Translations under genes and position numbers: made by a program
Notes under the pieces: generated by a model
What the model saw: the letters and a program-made list of their open reading frames with translations, nothing else
Told to the model about the DNA's origin: nothing
Database searches by the model: none
Source of the DNA: an uncultured Alphaproteobacteria bacterium
GTDB taxonomy: Bacteria; Pseudomonadota; Alphaproteobacteria; Rhizobiales; Aestuariivirgaceae
Assembly: GCA_937872985.1 (NCBI GenBank)
Contig: CALMUW010000087.1
Span: 26,302 to 90,301, forward strand
Direction: 5' to 3'
DNA length: 64,000 nt
Shown: in pieces, positions 39,739-49,769 of the stretch
Layout: every line of letters starts with the position of its first letter
Numbering within the stretch: the stretch's first letter is position 1

Positions 39739-40875
39739 ATGGCCGCCACGCAACGCATTCTCGACTTTCTTGCCACCCGCCGCCCGGAAGGGCCGTGCCT
39801 CGTCGTCGATCTCGAGGTCATCGCCGACAATTACCGCGCCTTCACCCACGCCATGCCCGATACCCGCATCTTCTATGCGGTGAAGGCAAACCCGGCACCC
39901 GAGGTGCTGAAGCTTCTGGCTGACCTGGGGTCGAGCTTCGACACGGCCTCGGTGCCGGAGATCGACATGGCGCTGGCGGCAGGGGCCACGCCCGACCGCA
40001 TCTCCTTCGGCAACACCATCAAGAAGGAGCGCGACATCGCGCGCGCCCATGAGCTTGGCATTGACCTCTATGCCGTGGACTGCATCGAGGAGGTGGAGAA
40101 GGTGGCGCGGGCCGCGCCGGGGGCGCGCGTCTTCTGCCGCATCCTCACCGATGGCGCGGGCGCGGAATGGCCGCTGTCGCGCAAGTTCGGCTGTGACCCC
40201 GCCATGGCCAGGGACGTGCTGCTGCATGCCCATGCGCTGGGCCTTCGGGCCCATGGCATTTCCTTCCATGTGGGCTCGCAGCAGACAAGGCTCGAAGCCT
40301 GGGACGTGGCGCTGGGCCAGGCCAGGGACATCTTCGACGCGCTGGCGGCGGCGGGCATCACGCTTGCCATGGTCAACCTGGGCGGCGGCTTCCCCACGAA
40401 ATATCTCAAGGCCGTGCCGGGCACCAATGCCTATGCCACTGCCATTCACGATGCGCTGGCCAGGCACTTCGGCAATGATCTGCCGGAGACCATCATCGAG
40501 CCGGGCCGCGGCATGGTGGGCAATGCCGGGGTGATCAAGGCCGAAGTGGTGCTGGTGTCGAAGAAGCACGCCGACGACAATCAGCGCTGGGTCTATCTCG
40601 ACATCGGCAAGTTCGGCGGCCTGGCCGAAACCATGGACGAGGCCATCCGCTATCCCATGACCACGGCGCGCGACGGCGAGGCCACGGGCCCCTGCATCGT
40701 CGCCGGGCCGACCTGTGACTCGGCCGATGTGCTCTATGAGAAGACGCCCTATCCCCTGCCGCTGACGCTGACGGTGGGCGACCAGGTGCTGATCGAGGCG
40801 GCGGGCGCCTATACCACCACCTATGCGGCGGTGGCCTTCAACGGCTTTGCACCGCTTCAGGCCTACGTCATCTGA
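39739..40875 (+). CDS. Ornithine/lysine decarboxylase, type III fold
   Basis: The 378-residue PLP enzyme of the alanine-racemase fold makes putrescine (or cadaverine). PLP Lys49 is in FYAVKANP, the phosphate site in EPGRGMVGNAG and the active-site Cys in GPTCDSADVLYE. The size and motifs match alphaproteobacterial Orn/Lys decarboxylases. It has its own promoter, leader and terminator, so it is a single-gene unit. Confidence 0.95.
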   Translation: MAATQRILDFLATRRPEGPCLVVDLEVIADNYRAFTHAMPDTRIFYAVKANPAPEVLKLLADLGSSFDTASVPEIDMALAAGATPDRISFGNTIKKERDIARAHELGIDLYAVDCIEEVEKVARAAPGARVFCRILTDGAGAEWPLSRKFGCDPAMARDVLLHAHALGLRAHGISFHVGSQQTRLEAWDVALGQARDIFDALAAAGITLAMVNLGGGFPTKYLKAVPGTNAYATAIHDALARHFGNDLPETIIEPGRGMVGNAGVIKAEVVLVSKKHADDNQRWVYLDIGKFGGLAETMDEAIRYPMTTARDGEATGPCIVAGPTCDSADVLYEKTPYPLPLTLTVGDQVLIEAAGAYTTTYAAVAFNGFAPLQAYVI

Positions 40876-40895
40876 GCTTCACAGCAGCATCGTAG

Positions 40896-40929
40896 GGCAG
40901 GCTCGTGAACGGGCCTGCCGGTCCTTTTT
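40896..40929 (+). terminator. Rho-independent terminator of the decarboxylase gene
   Basis: A 10-pair stem (GGCAGGCTCG / CGGGCCTGCC with one G-T pair), loop TGAA, then GGTCCTTTTT. It starts about 20 nt after the stop codon. Confidence 0.85.
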
Positions 40930-40952
40930 CTTCAGGTTGGGAGTTCTGTGCC

Positions 40953-41477
40953 ATGACCCTGATCCGCGATGAAATGCCCTTCGATGTGGCGCGCCGCGAG
41001 GCCCTGCTGAATCAAGCCTTTGGCGCCTGCCGCTTCACCAAGACCTCGGAGCGGCTGCGCGCGGGGCGGCGTGCCGCCGCGGGTCTGGCCTTTGCGGCGG
41101 TGGACGAGAATGAGCGGCTGATGGGCACGCTCCGCCTCTGGCATGTGCGGGCCGGAACGGCGGGCGAGGCGCTGCTGCTGGGGCCGCTGGCGGTGGCGGC
41201 GGCGGCGCGGGGTCAAGGTCTCGGTGCCGCCTTGATGCGCCATGGCCTCAACACCGCCCGGGTGCTGGGCCATCGCGCCGTTCTGCTGGTGGGCGATGCG
41301 CCCTATTACGCCCGCTTCGGTTTTGCGCCGGAACTCACCCGCGGCCTTGTCTTGCCCGGTCCCATGGAGCGCGCCCGTTTTCTCGGGCTGGAACTGGAGC
41401 CCGGGGCGCTCGCCGGGGCCAGGGGTCTGGTCCGGGCCACGGGGGCCATGGCGGAGGGTCAGGCGCGGGCAGCATGA
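40953..41477 (+). CDS. GNAT family N-acetyltransferase
   Basis: The start at ATG 40953 gives 174 residues; the longer frame runs back into the terminator of the previous gene. The acetyl-CoA-binding motif GPLAVAAAARGQGLGAALMRHGL and the DAPYYARFGFAPE strand-turn are typical of YhbS-like GNAT proteins. Substrate unknown. marC begins 44 nt downstream. Confidence 0.88.
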   Translation: MTLIRDEMPFDVARREALLNQAFGACRFTKTSERLRAGRRAAAGLAFAAVDENERLMGTLRLWHVRAGTAGEALLLGPLAVAAAARGQGLGAALMRHGLNTARVLGHRAVLLVGDAPYYARFGFAPELTRGLVLPGPMERARFLGLELEPGALAGARGLVRATGAMAEGQARAA

Positions 41478-41521
41478 GGTGAGCCATCGGCACGGCGGCC
41501 AAAACCTGCTATGGCCCCCCC

Positions 41522-42157
41522 ATGACCGACTATCTCTCCTCTGCCTTCACCACGCTGCTGGTGATCACCGATCCGCTGTTTCTGAGTGCCGTGTTCCTCG
41601 GCCTCACCCAGTCCATGACCGATGCCCAACGGGCCGACGTGGCCCGGCGCGCCGCCTTCAATGCCTTCGTGCTCTTCGTGGCGGCGGGCCTCATTGGCGC
41701 GCAGCTTCTGCACTACCTCGGCATTTCGCTGCCGGCCTTCCGCATCGCGGGCGGACTTCTGCTGTTGTCCTCGGCGGCGGAGATGGTGTTCGACCGGCGC
41801 GGTCAGCGCAAGGAGGACATGGCCGACAGGGCGGTGAACCTCGACCATGTGAAAAACATCGCGGCCTTCCCGCTGGCCATTCCGCTCATCGCCGGACCGG
41901 GCGCGCTCACGGCCATCATCCTGCTGGCCGGCAAGGCGGAGGGCGATGTGACCCGGCTTGGCGCATTGCTGGGTGTGGTCGTCGCCGTGGTTTTTCTGTG
42001 CTGGCTGGCCATGCGGCTCGCCACGCGGGTGTCCGGCCTGCTCGGGGTCACGGGCCGCGTGGTGGTGACCCGTCTTCTCGGCATCATTCTGGCCGCTCTG
42101 GCGGTGCAGTTCATCATCGACGGCCTGCGCCTCGCCTTAGCGCGGAATGCGCTTTGA
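41522..42157 (+). CDS. MarC family integral membrane protein
   Basis: The 211-residue protein has six predicted membrane helices, with the MarC patterns LLVITDPLFLSAVFLGLT, FRIAGGLLLLSSAAEMVF and FPLAIPLIAGPGALTAIILL. Function is unsettled despite the name. The last six residues (LARNAL) and the stop are encoded by the first bases of the 103-bp repeat, so the C-terminus was altered when that repeat arrived. Confidence 0.92.
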   Translation: MTDYLSSAFTTLLVITDPLFLSAVFLGLTQSMTDAQRADVARRAAFNAFVLFVAAGLIGAQLLHYLGISLPAFRIAGGLLLLSSAAEMVFDRRGQRKEDMADRAVNLDHVKNIAAFPLAIPLIAGPGALTAIILLAGKAEGDVTRLGALLGVVVAVVFLCWLAMRLATRVSGLLGVTGRVVVTRLLGIILAALAVQFIIDGLRLALARNAL

Positions 42158-42240
42158 TTGCATCAAAGCGTCCGCTCTGACTTCTTGATGGCGAGCAACT
42201 TTTCTGACTTTTGACGATTCCGTCAAAAGTCAGGTTGCTA
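42138..42240. repeat. Hairpin repeat, tandem copy 1
   Basis: The 103-bp unit contains a 9-bp hairpin CGCTTTGAT/ATCAAAGCG (42150-42170) flanked by GCGGA/TCCGC, and a perfect 13-bp hairpin CTGACTTTTGACG/CGTCAAAAGTCAG (42204-42233) flanked by AGCAAC/GTTGCT. The first 102 bases are identical to copy 2. A degraded relative is at 14241. Confidence 0.95.
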
Positions 42241-42343
42241 TAGCGCGGAATGCGCTTTGATTGCATCAAAGCGTCCGCTCTGACTTCTTGATGGCGAGCA
42301 ACTTTTCTGACTTTTGACGATTCCGTCAAAAGTCAGGTTGCTC
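42241..42343. repeat. Hairpin repeat, tandem copy 2
   Basis: It is identical to copy 1 over 102 bases and directly abuts it; only the last base differs. It keeps both hairpins. It lies between marC and the mscL terminator. Confidence 0.95.
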
Positions 42344-42351
42344 TTGCGTAA

Positions 42352-42380
42352 CAAAAGGCCCGGGTGTTGCCACCCGGGCC
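42352..42380 (-). terminator. Rho-independent terminator of mscL
   Basis: The stem GGCCCGGGTG/CACCCGGGCC (42357-42380, 10 pairs, loop of four) is followed on the minus strand by CCTTTTGTT. It begins 22 nt after the mscL stop and may also stop plus-strand reading from marC. Confidence 0.85.
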
Positions 42381-42402
42381 TTCATGTCAGCTTTGGCTGA
42401 AC

Positions 42403-42813
42403 TTACTTCTTGCGCAGAGCGTCGCGGATGTCGGCCAGCAGCTCTTCCGTCTTGGTCGGGCCGGGCGGCGGCGGCGGCGGCTCGGCCTTCTTCATGCGGT
42501 TCGAGACCTTGACCATCTGGAACAGGATGAAGGCCAGGATCAGGAAGTTGATGAGCACGGTGAGGAAGGCGCCGAGGCCAAGAACCGGGCCCTGCTTGAC
42601 GGCGTCAGCATAGGCCGGGGCATTGACCACCGAAGACAGCGGCAGGAAAATGTTGTCGAAGTTCACGCCACCGGTGATGGCACCGACGACGGGCATGATG
42701 AGCATGTTGACGATGCCGTCAACGATCTTGCCGAAAGCGCCACCCATGATGACACCGACAGCGAGGTCAAAGGCATTGCCCTTGAACGCAAAGTCCTTGA
42801 ATTCTTTCCACAT
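42403..42813 (-). CDS. mscL: Large-conductance mechanosensitive channel
   Basis: The start at ATG 42813 gives 136 residues. [41 protein letters not shown] is the conserved N-terminal amphipathic helix and TM1; a periplasmic loop and TM2 ([19 protein letters not shown]) follow, then a proline-rich linker and the C-terminal helix [13 protein letters not shown]. It opens on osmotic downshock. Confidence 0.97.
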   Translation of the reverse strand: MWKEFKDFAFKGNAFDLAVGVIMGGAFGKIVDGIVNMLIMPVVGAITGGVNFDNIFLPLSSVVNAPAYADAVKQGPVLGLGAFLTVLINFLILAFILFQMVKVSNRMKKAEPPPPPPGPTKTEELLADIRDALRKK

Positions 42814-42993
42814 GGAGAACCCCCAAGTTTTCTGTTCTGTTTTGCGGGACCAGATTCGTCGCTCGCCCCGCCCCTGAATAGGCCAATAGTCGAATCTGTA
42901 AAGCCCAAACTGCGGGCTTTTGCCCAGCAATCTTGCCGCTGGACGGGGGTGAGCGCTGGGGTAAGATGACCATCTGCAAGGGGAATTTCGCCA

Positions 42994-45900
42994 ATGCTGG
43001 TCAGTTGGGGCGTGTTGCTGGCGGGGCTGGCCTATGTCGGCCTGCTGTTTGCCGTCGCCACCTGGGGCGACCGGGCCAGTGCGGCGCGCCAGGGTTCGCG
43101 CGGGCCGCGCCCCCTGATCTATGCCCTGTCGCTCGGCGTCTATTGCACTTCCTGGACCTATTTCGGCTCGGTGGGCGAGGCCACCCGCACCGGCTTCGGT
43201 TTCTTCGCCATCTATCTCGGGCCGATTCTTCTGTTCGTTTTCGGCTGGCGCCTCATCAGCCTGATCGTGGCCATCGCCAAGCGCGAGAACATCGCCTCCA
43301 TCGCAGACTTCATCGCCGCGCGCTATGGCAAGAACCAGTCGCTGGGGGCACTCGTCACCGTCATCGCCGTCTTCGGCGTGGTGCCCTATATCTCGATCCA
43401 GTTGAAGGCCCTGTCATCGTCGCTGGAAACCATGATGCTGGCGTCGGGCTGGACCGCGTCGGCCCTGTCCGCCGGACCCATGGGGTCCAACCTCGCGGCC
43501 CTGGTCACGGTGGCGCTTGCCGCCTTCGCCATCCTCTTCGGCACCCGCCACATCGACACCACCGAACATCAGGACGGCATGATCATGGCGGTGGCGGTGG
43601 AATCGGTGGTGAAGCTCATGGCGCTCATCATCGTCGGCCTCTTCGTCACCTTCACCATGTCGGGCGGCCCCGGCCATTTCATCGACCTGATGGAGGCGCG
43701 GCGCGACATCGGCGCGGTCTTCACCACCGCACCCGACTATGGCCGCCTCATCACCATGGTGGTGCTTTCCACCTTCGCCATCATCCTGCTGCCGCGGCAG
43801 TTTCATGTCATGGTGGTGGAGAACAGCTCGCGCTCCGACGTGCGCCGCGCCGCGGTGCTTTTTCCCATCTACCTCGTGGCCATCAACATCTTCGTGGTGC
43901 CCATCGCCATCGCCGGCATGGGCATGGCCTCGGGCGCCGATGCCGACACTTTCGTGCTGGCCCTACCGGTGGCGGCGGGCAATACGGTCATGGCCATGGT
44001 GGCCTATATCGGCGGCGTCTCGGCGGCCACCGCCATGGTCATCGTCGAGACCATCGCGCTCTCCATCATGGTGTCCAACAATCTCTTCGTGCCGCTGTTT
44101 CTGGCGCGCAACCGCATCATCGGCGCACCGCAGGAGGACATGGGCCAGTCCCTGCTGGTCATCCGGCGCTGGACCATCGCCGGCATTCTCATCCTGGCCT
44201 ATGCCTATTACTGGATGGCCGGCACCTCGGCGGCGCTCGCCCAGACGGGGCTTCTGTCCTTTGCCGCCGTGGCGCAATTCGCGCCTGCCTTCTTCGGCGG
44301 CATGGTGTGGAAGCGGGCCACCGCCCTGGGGGCCTGGGCCGGCATTGCGGCGGGATTTCTGGTCTGGGCCTATACGCTGCTCATTCCCTCCTTCGTGGAA
44401 TCGGGCTGGGTGGCGCATCACCTGATGCAGGATGGCCCCTTCGGCATCGCGAGCTTGCGGCCGCGCCAGCTCTTCGGCTCCACCATGCATCCGCTGACCC
44501 ACGGCGTGTTGTGGAGCCTGCTCGCCAACATGGCGTTCTACGTCGGCTTCTCCTTGCTGCGCCGCCCCAGCCAGATCGAACTGTTGCAGGCCCATGCCTT
44601 CTCGGCCCAGGACGCGCCGGGGGCGGCGGGCACGGGCTTCCGCATCTGGCGCTCCACCATCACCAATGGCCAGGTGGAGGACATGGTGGCGCGCTACCTG
44701 GGGCCGGAGCGCACGCGGGCCGCCTTTTCCGGCATGGCGGCAGAACGCGGCATCGACGATGATCCGGCGCAGGAGGCCGATGTGCGGGTGTTGCGCTTCG
44801 GCGAGCATCTGCTGGCCTCCGCCGTGGGGGCGGCGTCATCGCGGCTGGTCATGGCGCTGCTGATGGAGCGCCACAGCAAGGGGTCGCGCAATGCCCTGCA
44901 ACTGCTCGACGATGCCTCGGCGGCCATTCAATACAACCGCGACCTGCTGCAGTCGGCCATCGACAATGTGCCGCAAGGCATCGCCGTGCTCGACCGCGAC
45001 CTCTCGCTCAGCTGCTGGAACACCCAGTTCCGGGCGCTGCTCAACCTGCCGGAGGAGATGGCGCGGGTGGGCGTGCCGCTGCATGAGATCGTCGCGGCCC
45101 TGCTCCGCCGCACGCTGTCGCCAGAACTGGTGACGCCCGAGGTGGTGGAGGAACGCTGCCTGCGCCTGGCCGAGCACAATGAAACCTTCCGCGAGCGCCT
45201 GACCGAGAGCGGCACGGTCATCGATCTCCAGTCCGACCGCATGCCCGGCGGCGGCGTGGTCATCACCTTCAGCGATGTGACCGAGAGCGTGCGCGCGGCA
45301 GAGGAGTTGCGCGAAGTGAACGAGACGCTGGAACGCCGGGTGATGGAACGCACGGCGGAACTGACCAAGCTGAACGATGAGTTGGTGAAGGCCAAGGCCG
45401 AGGCCGAGGCCGCCAACCTGTCGAAGACCCGCTTCATCGCGGCGGCCAGCCACGACATTCTGCAGCCCCTCAACGCCGCGCGCCTCTTCACCTCGTCCTT
45501 GGCCGAACGCGAGAAGAAGCCGCAGACGGCGGAATTCATCCGCAATGTCGACGCCTCGCTGGAGGCGGTGGACGACATCATCACCACGCTTCTGGACATT
45601 TCCAAGCTCGACGCCGGGGCGGTGAAGCCCGAGCTCCAGACCTTTGCGCTCCAGGAACTGTTCGAGGCGCTGGAGCGCGAATTCCGCCCCCTGGCGGCGG
45701 CGAAGGGACTCAGCCTCGGTATCGTCAAGACGCGGGCGCTGGTGCGTTCCGACCGCAAGCTCGCCCGGCGCATTCTCCAGAACCTGCTGTCCAACGCCAT
45801 CAAATACACCCGGAGCGGAAGGGTGCTCATGGGCTGCCGCCGCCGCAACGGGCAGATCGTGGCCGAAGTGCATGACACGGGACTGGGCATTCCCGCCGAC

Positions 45901-46533
45901 AAGCTGAAGACGGTGTTCCGCGAGTTCGAGCGCCTGGGCCAGGACAAGGGTGAAGAACCGGGCCTGGGTCTGGGCCTTTCCATTGTCGAGCGTCTGGGCA
46001 AGGTGTTGAAACATCCGGTGACGGTGCGCTCGACGGTCGAGGTCGGCACGGTCTTTGCCGTGGCCATGCCCCAGGTGCGGGGCGAGGCGGCCCAGATCGT
46101 GGCCGCCGCCGCACCGGCGCGGCCCGCAGCCCATTCGCTGGCGGGATTGACCGCGCTGGTGGTCGACAATGAGCGCACCATCGTGGAAGGCATGACGGCG
46201 CTGCTTGAAGGCTGGGGCGTCACGGTGGAGCAGGCCTATAGCGCGGCGGAGGCGGTGCATGTGGTGGAGGCGGTGGCGCCGACAATCCACGTCATCGTGG
46301 CCGACTACCACATTCACCGCGAGGACGGCATCGTGCTCATTGAAAGCCTGCGGCAGCGCATGGGTCTGGCCGTGCCTGCCGTGCTCATCACCGCCGAACA
46401 GTCCAGGGCGGTGCAGGACCAGGCGGCGGCGGCGGTCATCCACTATCTGCGCAAGCCGGTGAAGCCTGCGGCACTCCGCGCCATCCTGGCCCAGGCGCTG
46501 AGCCAGAGACCGGAACGGGTTGCGCTTACCTAA
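42994..46533 (+). CDS. CrbS-like hybrid sensor histidine kinase with an SSS transporter domain
   Basis: The 1179-residue membrane protein has an N-terminal sodium:solute symporter domain of about 13 helices (residues 1 to about 520), an intermediate region, a PAS-like segment (about 660-760), a coiled coil, the HisKA box with His820 in [13 protein letters not shown], an ATPase domain ([24 protein letters not shown]) and a receiver with Asp1104. This is the CrbS/CbrA-type layout; CrbS with CrbR controls acetate uptake and acetyl-CoA synthetase in Vibrio and Pseudomonas. Its stop codon overlaps that of the convergent regulator by 4 nt. The acetate-type symporter module at 6544-11141 is a likely target (inference). 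Confidence 0.9.
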   Translation: MLVSWGVLLAGLAYVGLLFAVATWGDRASAARQGSRGPRPLIYALSLGVYCTSWTYFGSVGEATRTGFGFFAIYLGPILLFVFGWRLISLIVAIAKRENIASIADFIAARYGKNQSLGALVTVIAVFGVVPYISIQLKALSSSLETMMLASGWTASALSAGPMGSNLAALVTVALAAFAILFGTRHIDTTEHQDGMIMAVAVESVVKLMALIIVGLFVTFTMSGGPGHFIDLMEARRDIGAVFTTAPDYGRLITMVVLSTFAIILLPRQFHVMVVENSSRSDVRRAAVLFPIYLVAINIFVVPIAIAGMGMASGADADTFVLALPVAAGNTVMAMVAYIGGVSAATAMVIVETIALSIMVSNNLFVPLFLARNRIIGAPQEDMGQSLLVIRRWTIAGILILAYAYYWMAGTSAALAQTGLLSFAAVAQFAPAFFGGMVWKRATALGAWAGIAAGFLVWAYTLLIPSFVESGWVAHHLMQDGPFGIASLRPRQLFGSTMHPLTHGVLWSLLANMAFYVGFSLLRRPSQIELLQAHAFSAQDAPGAAGTGFRIWRSTITNGQVEDMVARYLGPERTRAAFSGMAAERGIDDDPAQEADVRVLRFGEHLLASAVGAASSRLVMALLMERHSKGSRNALQLLDDASAAIQYNRDLLQSAIDNVPQGIAVLDRDLSLSCWNTQFRALLNLPEEMARVGVPLHEIVAALLRRTLSPELVTPEVVEERCLRLAEHNETFRERLTESGTVIDLQSDRMPGGGVVITFSDVTESVRAAEELREVNETLERRVMERTAELTKLNDELVKAKAEAEAANLSKTRFIAAASHDILQPLNAARLFTSSLAEREKKPQTAEFIRNVDASLEAVDDIITTLLDISKLDAGAVKPELQTFALQELFEALEREFRPLAAAKGLSLGIVKTRALVRSDRKLARRILQNLLSNAIKYTRSGRVLMGCRRRNGQIVAEVHDTGLGIPADKLKTVFREFERLGQDKGEEPGLGLGLSIVERLGKVLKHPVTVRSTVEVGTVFAVAMPQVRGEAAQIVAAAAPARPAAHSLAGLTALVVDNERTIVEGMTALLEGWGVTVEQAYSAAEAVHVVEAVAPTIHVIVADYHIHREDGIVLIESLRQRMGLAVPAVLITAEQSRAVQDQAAAAVIHYLRKPVKPAALRAILAQALSQRPERVALT

Positions 46534-47177
46534 GCCGAAGCGTCGCCGTCGATGCGGCCTGCGGCGATGACCGCCTGGGTGCGGCTGTCGACATCGAGCT
46601 TTTGCAGGATGGCCGAGACATGGGCCTTGATGGTGGCCTCGGAGACATTGAGCTTGAAGGCGATCTGCTTGTTGAGCAGGCCCTCGCGCAACATCATCAG
46701 CACACGGACCTGTTGCGGGGTGAGGGTGGCGATGCGGCGCGCCAGTTCGTCATTCTCGCGGTCGCGCTCCGAGATCTGGGCGGCGGCCTCCGGCGCCCAG
46801 ATGTCGCCGTCCAGCACCACGCCCACGGCCTTGCGTATCTGCTCGGCGGAGGTGGATTTCGGAATGTAGCCCGAGGCACCCAGATCAAGCGCACGGCGGA
46901 TGACGGCGGGATCTTCGGTGCCCGAGACGATGACCACCGGCACGGCGGGGAACTGGGCGCGCAGATAGACAAGGCCCGAGAGGCCCTGCACCCCCGGCAT
47001 CTTCAGGTCGAGCAACACGAGATCATAGTCGGCATCCTTTTCCAGAATGCCGTTCAACTGGTCGAGGCTGCCGGCCTCGCCGATCCGGTCAGGCGCGAAG
47101 GTGGTGGAGAGAGACGCCTTCAGGGCATCACGGAACAGGGGGTGGTCGTCAACAATCAAAACCCGCCGCTCAGCCAT
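46530..47177 (-). CDS. CrbR/ErdR-like LuxR-family response regulator
   Basis: The start at ATG 47177 (GAGGATGG upstream) gives 215 residues. The receiver has Asp10/Asp11 and phospho-acceptor Asp57 in LVLLDLKMPG; the C-terminal LuxR helix-turn-helix is LTPQQVRVLMMLREGLLNKQIAFKLNVSEATIKAHVSAILQKL. It faces the hybrid kinase tail to tail and shares its stop region, so it is very probably the cognate regulator. Confidence 0.92.
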   Translation of the reverse strand: MAERRVLIVDDHPLFRDALKASLSTTFAPDRIGEAGSLDQLNGILEKDADYDLVLLDLKMPGVQGLSGLVYLRAQFPAVPVVIVSGTEDPAVIRRALDLGASGYIPKSTSAEQIRKAVGVVLDGDIWAPEAAAQISERDRENDELARRIATLTPQQVRVLMMLREGLLNKQIAFKLNVSEATIKAHVSAILQKLDVDSRTQAVIAAGRIDGDASA

Positions 47178-47266
47178 GCCATCCTCGCCACATAACTCAA
47201 CCTGCCAAAAATCTAGCCGCATGTTACACTTTCGCCAAGTTTTGATTGCGCGCCGGAGGAAGATTG

Positions 47267-48235
47267 ATGAACGAACCCCAGAAAATGCGGCAATTATTTC
47301 CGGCAATCGCGCCCCATGATACGGGTCGGCTGAAGGTCTCGGCCCGGCACGAACTTTACTATGAGCAATATGGCAGCCCCGGGGGCAAGCCGGTGGTGAT
47401 CCTGCATGGCGGACCGGGGGGCGGCATCATCCCCATCCTCAGCCGCTTTCATGACCCCGCCCATTACCGCATGGTGCTCTTCGACCAGCGCGGCTGCGGC
47501 CGGTCCACGCCGCACGCCGAGCTTTCGGAAAACACCACCTGGGATCTGGTGGCCGACATGGAGCGGCTGCGCCAGCACCTGGGCATCGAGCGCTGGCAGG
47601 TATTCGGCGGCTCTTGGGGCTCCACCCTGGCGCTGGCCTATGCCGAAAGCTACCCGGAGCGGGTGAGGGAACTCATCGTGCGCGGCATCTTCCTGCTGCG
47701 GGAGAAGGAAATCCGCTGGTTCTATCAGGAGGGGGCGAGCGCCCTGTTCCCCGAGGCCTGGGCAGAATATCTCGCCCCCATCCCGGAGGCCGAGCGCCAC
47801 GACCTGGTGGCGGCCTATCACCGCCGCCTCACCGGGCCGGACCGGACGGAACAGATCCGCGCGGCCAAGGCCTGGTCGGTGTGGGAGGCCAACACCTCCT
47901 CGCTGCTGCCGGACGCGGCGCGCAGCTTGTCCTTCCTCGATGATCACTTCGCCCTCGCCTTCGCCCGCATCGAGTGTCACTATTTCTTCAACAAGGGATT
48001 CTTCCACGAGGATGGCCAGCTTCTGGCCAATGCCCATCGGCTGGCGGGCATTCCCGGCGCCATCGTGCAGGGGCGCTATGACGTGGTCTGTCCGCCCATG
48101 TCGGCCCATGCCCTGCATCTGGCCTGGCCCGAGGCCTCCTATGACATCATCGCCGATGCGGGACATGCCTCAAGCGAGCCGGGGATTGCCGACGCACTCC
48201 TGCGCGCCACCAAAAGGTTCGCCGGGCAGAGTTGA
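47267..48235 (+). CDS. pip: Prolyl aminopeptidase
   Basis: The alpha/beta hydrolase removes N-terminal proline from peptides. The start at ATG 47267, after a CGGAGGAAG ribosome site, gives 322 residues. HGGPGGG forms the oxyanion region, nucleophile Ser116 is in GGSWGSTLALAY, the acid is in QGRYDVVCPP and the His in DAGHASSEPG. It is divergent from the regulator gene. Confidence 0.96.
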   Translation: MNEPQKMRQLFPAIAPHDTGRLKVSARHELYYEQYGSPGGKPVVILHGGPGGGIIPILSRFHDPAHYRMVLFDQRGCGRSTPHAELSENTTWDLVADMERLRQHLGIERWQVFGGSWGSTLALAYAESYPERVRELIVRGIFLLREKEIRWFYQEGASALFPEAWAEYLAPIPEAERHDLVAAYHRRLTGPDRTEQIRAAKAWSVWEANTSSLLPDAARSLSFLDDHFALAFARIECHYFFNKGFFHEDGQLLANAHRLAGIPGAIVQGRYDVVCPPMSAHALHLAWPEASYDIIADAGHASSEPGIADALLRATKRFAGQS

Positions 48236-48532
48236 TCGACGGCCCACTTTTCGCCGTAAAATGACCCGCGCTTTGCCGCATCTTCGCTGCCGTTGCGCCC
48301 CCTTGTGGGATCACGCTCTCCCCATCGAGAGGCGGGAATGGGGATCCCCTGCAAACCAGTTTGATCCGTACGGCTCCTGTCGCCGTCCCGAGTTGTGCGG
48401 GCCATGACCCGCCTGTGCCACACGGTACAGGCGGGTCGCTTTCTTTCCGGCATGTGTTTGGCCGTGACGCCGTGGGGCGAGCCGCGCAAAAATTCGTTCC
48501 TGTTTTATTCCCGAATCGTTTATCCTCCCGGC
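48236..48532. other. Intergenic region between pip and rmuC
   Basis: No gene is supported. It contains the terminator hairpin at 48407-48447. An AT-rich stretch (about 48489-48525, with TTCGTT and TTTATT boxes) could serve as the rmuC promoter. The first 170 nt show nothing recognisable. Confidence 0.4.
48407..48447 (+). terminator. Terminator hairpin downstream of pip
   Basis: ACCCGCCTGT/ACAGGCGGGT form a perfect 10-bp stem, extended by GCC/GGT inside, and are followed by CGCTTTCTTT. It lies 170 nt after the pip stop. Confidence 0.65.
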
Positions 48533-49695
48533 ATGAGCTTCGACACCGTCGTCTTCATCATCGGCCAGCGCGCCGTGACCCTGCTGGAACTGGTGCTCTG
48601 GCTGGGGGGGCTTGGGCTTCTCCTGCTGGTGCTGGCGGTGATCTTCGCCTGGCGCGGCGCGCGGGGCCGGGCCAGCGAGCGTCAGGCCATGGAGCTGCGC
48701 GCCCAGGAGCTTGAATACCGTCTGGCCGAGGTGGCGGGGTCGCTGAAGAATTTCGCCGATCAGGCCCAGGGCCAGCAGGCGCTGATGACCCACACCCTGA
48801 ATGAGCGCCTCGATCAGGTGTCCCTGCGGGTGGGCACGGGTTGTCGGACCAGGCCGAGCGCACGGCGCAGTCGCTGAGCCGCCTGCATGAGCGGCTGGCG
48901 GTCATCGACACGGCGCAGAAGAATCTCACGGCCCTCTCGTCGGAGATGGTGAGCCTCAAGGACATTCTCGCCAACAAGCAGACACGCGGCGCCTTTGGCC
49001 AGGGCCGCATGGAGGCGATCATCCGCGATGGGCTGCACGCCACGGCCTATGTTTTCCAGCCTACGCTGTCCAACGGCACGCGGCCCGACTGTCTCATCAA
49101 GCTGCCCGATTCCACCCTGCATCTGGTGATCGACGCAAAGTTTCCGCTGGAGGCCTATAACGCGCTGAAGGACTGCCGCCAGGAGGGCGAGACGCGGGCC
49201 GCCGAACAGCGCCTGCGCGCCGATGTGCTGAAGCATGTGAAGGACATCGCCGAGAAATATCTCATCAATGGCGAAACCCATGAGACGGCCATCATGTTCG
49301 TGCCATCGGAGTCGATCTATGCCGAGCTGCACGAGCGTTTCGAGGACGTGATCCAGAAATCGCACCGGGCCCGCGTCATCATCGCGTCACCGAATGTGCT
49401 TTTGCTGCTGGTGCAGACCATGCAGGCGATCTTCAAGGATGTGGCCATGCGCGAACAGGCCCACACCATCAAGGCCGAGGTGAACAAGCTGCTTGATGAT
49501 GTCATGCGGCTGAAGGAGCGTGTGTCCGATCTCCGCCGCCATTTCGACGCGGCGGGCCAGGACATCGAGAAGATCGGCATTTCCTCGGACCGCATCGCCA
49601 AGCGCGGGTTGCGCATCGAAAACCTCGAAGTAGAGGAAGCGCCCGCCCTTGCCGGCGACGGCAAGCGGCCGCGGCTGGTCAGCCGCAACGACTGA
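48533..49695 (+). pseudogene. rmuC: DNA recombination protein RmuC, frameshifted
   Basis: RmuC limits rearrangements at inverted repeats. The first frame (ATG 48533) gives a membrane anchor at about residues 15-40 and a coiled coil up to LDQVSLRVGTG, then runs out of homology and stops at 48877. The rest continues in another frame from 48841: SDQAERTAQSLSRLHERLAVID, then the nuclease-like RmuC core (RPDCLIKLPDSTLHLVIDAKFPLEAY) to 49695. A single missing base near 48838-48841 explains both. All downstream motifs are intact, so this may be a sequencing error or a very recent mutation. Confidence 0.85.
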
Positions 49696-49769
49696 TGCCG
49701 CCTGTGACCACGGCACCCTTGCCGCGCCGGGCCAAAGCCGCGATCATGGCGGCCTTCTGACGGTGACCC

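Noticed and set aside
39534..39923. 129-residue ORF over the decarboxylase leader
   Set aside because: It runs out of frame into the decarboxylase gene, lacks a ribosome site, and the region is better explained as a leader RNA.
42138..42343. CRISPR-like array
   Set aside because: There are only two directly abutting 103-bp units with no spacers, and no cas genes are near.
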